From positions 1 through 9,384 of the forward strand of contig JASLIE010000029.1 in NCBI GenBank assembly GCA_030152985.1: a stretch of DNA of 9,384 nucleotides, in the 5' to 3' direction. This document shows, piece by piece, positions 7,638 through 9,384 of the stretch. The first letter of the stretch is position 1. Every line of letters starts with the position of its first letter. The stretch comes from Bacillaceae bacterium. Lineage in GTDB: Bacteria; Bacillota; Bacilli; Bacillales; Amphibacillaceae. The notes beneath the pieces were generated by a model that saw only the letters and a program-made list of their open reading frames with translations, was not told the DNA's origin and did no database searches. A program made the position numbers and the translations under genes.

Positions 7638-8810
7638 GTGAAAGAAGCAGTGATTGTTTCAGGAGCAAGAACACCAGTCGGAAGAGCTAATCGTGGTACG
7701 CTTGCCAATACGCGCCCTGATGATCTTGGTGCAGCAGCGGTAAAAGAAACCTTAAAGCGTGCAGGAAATTATGATGGAAATATTGATGATATTATTATCG
7801 GTTCAGCTATGCCAGAAGCAGAACAAGGAATGAATATGGCGAATAATATTAAAGGATTGGCAGGAATTAGTACGGATGTGCCAGCAATAACTGTTAACCG
7901 TTATTGCTCATCTGGACTCCAAACAATTTCCTATGGTGCTGAGCGTATCATGTTAGGTTTAGCAGATACGATTATCGCAGGTGGAGCAGAGTCAATGAGT
8001 TTAATTCCAATGGGTGGGCATGTCATTAAGCCAAACCCAAGGCTTGTAACTGAGGCACCTGAGTATTATATGGGAATGGGTCATACAGCTGAAGAAATTG
8101 CTAAGCGTTTTGACGTTTCACGTAAAGATCAAGATGAGTTTGCAACAGAAAGTCATCGCCGTGCAGCAGAAGCAATTAAAGCAGGTAAGTTTATTGATGA
8201 AATTATTCCTTATGAAGTAAGCGAACGTATTGTGAAAAACGGTAAAATTGAAGAGGTTAAAAAGTTATTTGAAATGGATGAGGGTGTACGTCCAAATACA
8301 ACGCCTGAGATTTTAGCGAAGTTACGTCCTGCCTTTTCTACAACCGGAACAGTAACGGCTGGAAACTCATCACAAATGAGTGACGGTGGTGCTGCTGTCC
8401 TCTTGATGGATAAAGAAAAAGCCCTAGCAGAAGGCTTGACACCACAACTTAAATTTAGATCTTTTGCTGTTGCAGGTGTTCCGCCTGAAATTATGGGAGC
8501 GGGTCCAATCGAAGCTATACCAAAAGCCTTAAAGCTTGCAGGTTTAGAGCTTGAGGACATTGGCTTGTTTGAACTTAATGAAGCATTTGCTTCACAGTCG
8601 CTTCATGTTATTCGAACACTTGGCTTAGATATGGATAAAGTTAACGTCAACGGTGGTGCGATTGCACTTGGTCACCCACTTGGTATGACCGGAACAAAGC
8701 TAACATTAACTTTAATGCATGAAATGAAGCGTCGTAATGAACAATTTGGTGTAGTTACAATGTGTATTGGCGGCGGTATGGGTGCTGCAGGTGTATTTGA
8801 ATTAATTTAA
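7638..8810 (+). CDS. fadA: Acetyl-CoA C-acyltransferase (3-ketoacyl-CoA thiolase)
   Basis: This 390-residue cytoplasmic thiolase cleaves 3-ketoacyl-CoA with CoA to give acetyl-CoA and a shortened acyl-CoA, the last step of each beta-oxidation cycle. When the chain is odd or anteiso-branched, the final cut releases propionyl-CoA. Seen: the nucleophilic cysteine C90 in NRYCSSG, the NEAF motif, H346 in GHPLGMTG, and C376 in MCIGGGMGAAG, so the full catalytic set is intact. Length is typical of the family. The start is GTG, preceded by GGGAGG (7625-7630) 7 bases upstream; the resulting MKEAVIVSGARTPVG is a standard thiolase N-terminus. It lies between fadN and fadE with no terminator on either side. 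Sequence alone does not exclude a short-chain acetoacetyl-CoA thiolase, but the operon favours the degradative FadA role. Confidence 0.95.
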   Translation: MKEAVIVSGARTPVGRANRGTLANTRPDDLGAAAVKETLKRAGNYDGNIDDIIIGSAMPEAEQGMNMANNIKGLAGISTDVPAITVNRYCSSGLQTISYGAERIMLGLADTIIAGGAESMSLIPMGGHVIKPNPRLVTEAPEYYMGMGHTAEEIAKRFDVSRKDQDEFATESHRRAAEAIKAGKFIDEIIPYEVSERIVKNGKIEEVKKLFEMDEGVRPNTTPEILAKLRPAFSTTGTVTAGNSSQMSDGGAAVLLMDKEKALAEGLTPQLKFRSFAVAGVPPEIMGAGPIEAIPKALKLAGLELEDIGLFELNEAFASQSLHVIRTLGLDMDKVNVNGGAIALGHPLGMTGTKLTLTLMHEMKRRNEQFGVVTMCIGGGMGAAGVFELI

Positions 8811-8835
8811 AAAAACAAAGAAAAGGATGATTAAG

Positions 8836-9384
8836 ATGACAGAAAAATTATTTAAAGGTGGATCATTTTTAACGCAGGAATTTGAAGCAGATGATATTTT
8901 AACACCGGAAGATTTTACTGAAGAGCATAAGATGATTGCTAAAACAACAGAAGACTTTGTTGAAGGAGAAGTTGTTCCTTTAATCGATAAGTTAGAAAAT
9001 CATGAGTTTGAGCATTCAGTGAACTTACTTCATAAAGCAGGTGAATTAGGTTTATTAAGTGCAGATATACCAGAGGAGTATGGTGGTTTAGAACTTGATC
9101 GAACAAGTTCATCACTTATTTCAGAAAAGTTTGCCCGTGCGGGTGATTTTTCAATTACACACGGTGCTCACGTTGGAATTGGATCACTTCCAATTGTATT
9201 CTTCGGAAATCATGAGCAGAAATCGAAGTATTTACCAAAGCTTGCAACAGGTGAAATGATTGCAGCTTATGCACTGACAGAGCCAGGAGCAGGATCAGAT
9301 GCACTTGGAGCCAAAACAACAGCTAAGCTAAATGAGGCAGGAACACATTATATTTTAAATGGTGAAAAACAGTGGATTACAAAC
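8836..9384 (+). CDS. fadE: Acyl-CoA dehydrogenase, 5' part (cut by window edge)
   Basis: The first 183 codons of an FAD-dependent acyl-CoA dehydrogenase are present, open to the window edge; Bacillus FadE is about 594 residues. It makes the first double bond of beta-oxidation and passes electrons to electron-transferring flavoprotein, encoded elsewhere. Seen: the helical N-terminal domain with PEDFTEEHKMIAKTTEDFVE (25-44), the IPEEYGGL segment, and the family signature ALTEPGAGSD (146-155), which contacts flavin and substrate, followed by NGEKQWITN. The catalytic glutamate lies beyond the window. AAGGA (8823-8827) lies 8 bases before the ATG at 8836. An in-frame ATG at 8827 overlaps that site and is rejected. 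It lies 25 bases after fadA, third in the FadR-controlled operon. Confidence 0.93.
   Translation, partial: MTEKLFKGGSFLTQEFEADDILTPEDFTEEHKMIAKTTEDFVEGEVVPLIDKLENHEFEHSVNLLHKAGELGLLSADIPEEYGGLELDRTSSSLISEKFARAGDFSITHGAHVGIGSLPIVFFGNHEQKSKYLPKLATGEMIAAYALTEPGAGSDALGAKTTAKLNEAGTHYILNGEKQWITN

Noticed and set aside
8210..8560. 116-codon reverse-strand open frame inside fadA
   Set aside because: It is antisense to a well-conserved thiolase, has Ser/Pro/Ala-rich shadow composition and no recognisable domain.
8827..8835. Alternative in-frame ATG for fadE
   Set aside because: It overlaps the AAGGA ribosome binding site, which is correctly spaced for the ATG at 8836.
1..9384. A novel defence, mobile or biosynthetic system hidden in the window
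   Set aside because: All six frames of significant length are accounted for by well-known metabolic genes. No transposase, integrase, repeat array or unassigned gene remains, and the longest gap between genes is 171 bases.

Overview
The window is an ordinary-looking piece of a Gram-positive, low-GC chromosome, most likely from a member of the Bacillaceae. The reasons are the AT-rich coding sequence, strong AGGAGG-like ribosome binding sites, a fadN-fadA-fadE gene order as in Bacillus, and a near-perfect match to the FadR operator known from Bacillus subtilis. It is not B. subtilis itself, because as far as I recall that species has no methylmalonyl-CoA mutase genes. I cannot name the genus. 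All six genes lie on the + strand, and no mobile element, CRISPR array, tRNA or rRNA is visible.

Region 1 (1-109) is a short leader with a possible sigma-A promoter. It may also hold the last codons of an upstream gene. Region 2 (110-5041) is a tight three-gene operon: mutA and mutB, the small and large subunits of adenosylcobalamin-dependent methylmalonyl-CoA mutase, followed by meaB, the GTPase that loads and protects the mutase cofactor. The genes overlap by 8 and 4 bases, and a clear intrinsic terminator follows at 5045-5078.

Region 3 (5079-5212) is the control region of the next operon. It has a candidate promoter, a degenerate cre-like sequence (possible CcpA site) and a strong FadR operator at 5171-5188. 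Region 4 (5213-9384) is the fatty acid beta-oxidation operon: fadN (3-hydroxyacyl-CoA dehydrogenase/enoyl-CoA hydratase), fadA (thiolase) and the first 183 codons of fadE (acyl-CoA dehydrogenase), which runs off the right edge.

The two operons fit together metabolically. Beta-oxidation of odd-chain and anteiso-branched fatty acids ends in propionyl-CoA. After carboxylation and epimerisation, both encoded outside this window, the product becomes the substrate of MutAB and enters the TCA cycle as succinyl-CoA. I found no convincing undescribed system. The findings below are mostly regulatory or contextual and carry modest interest scores.
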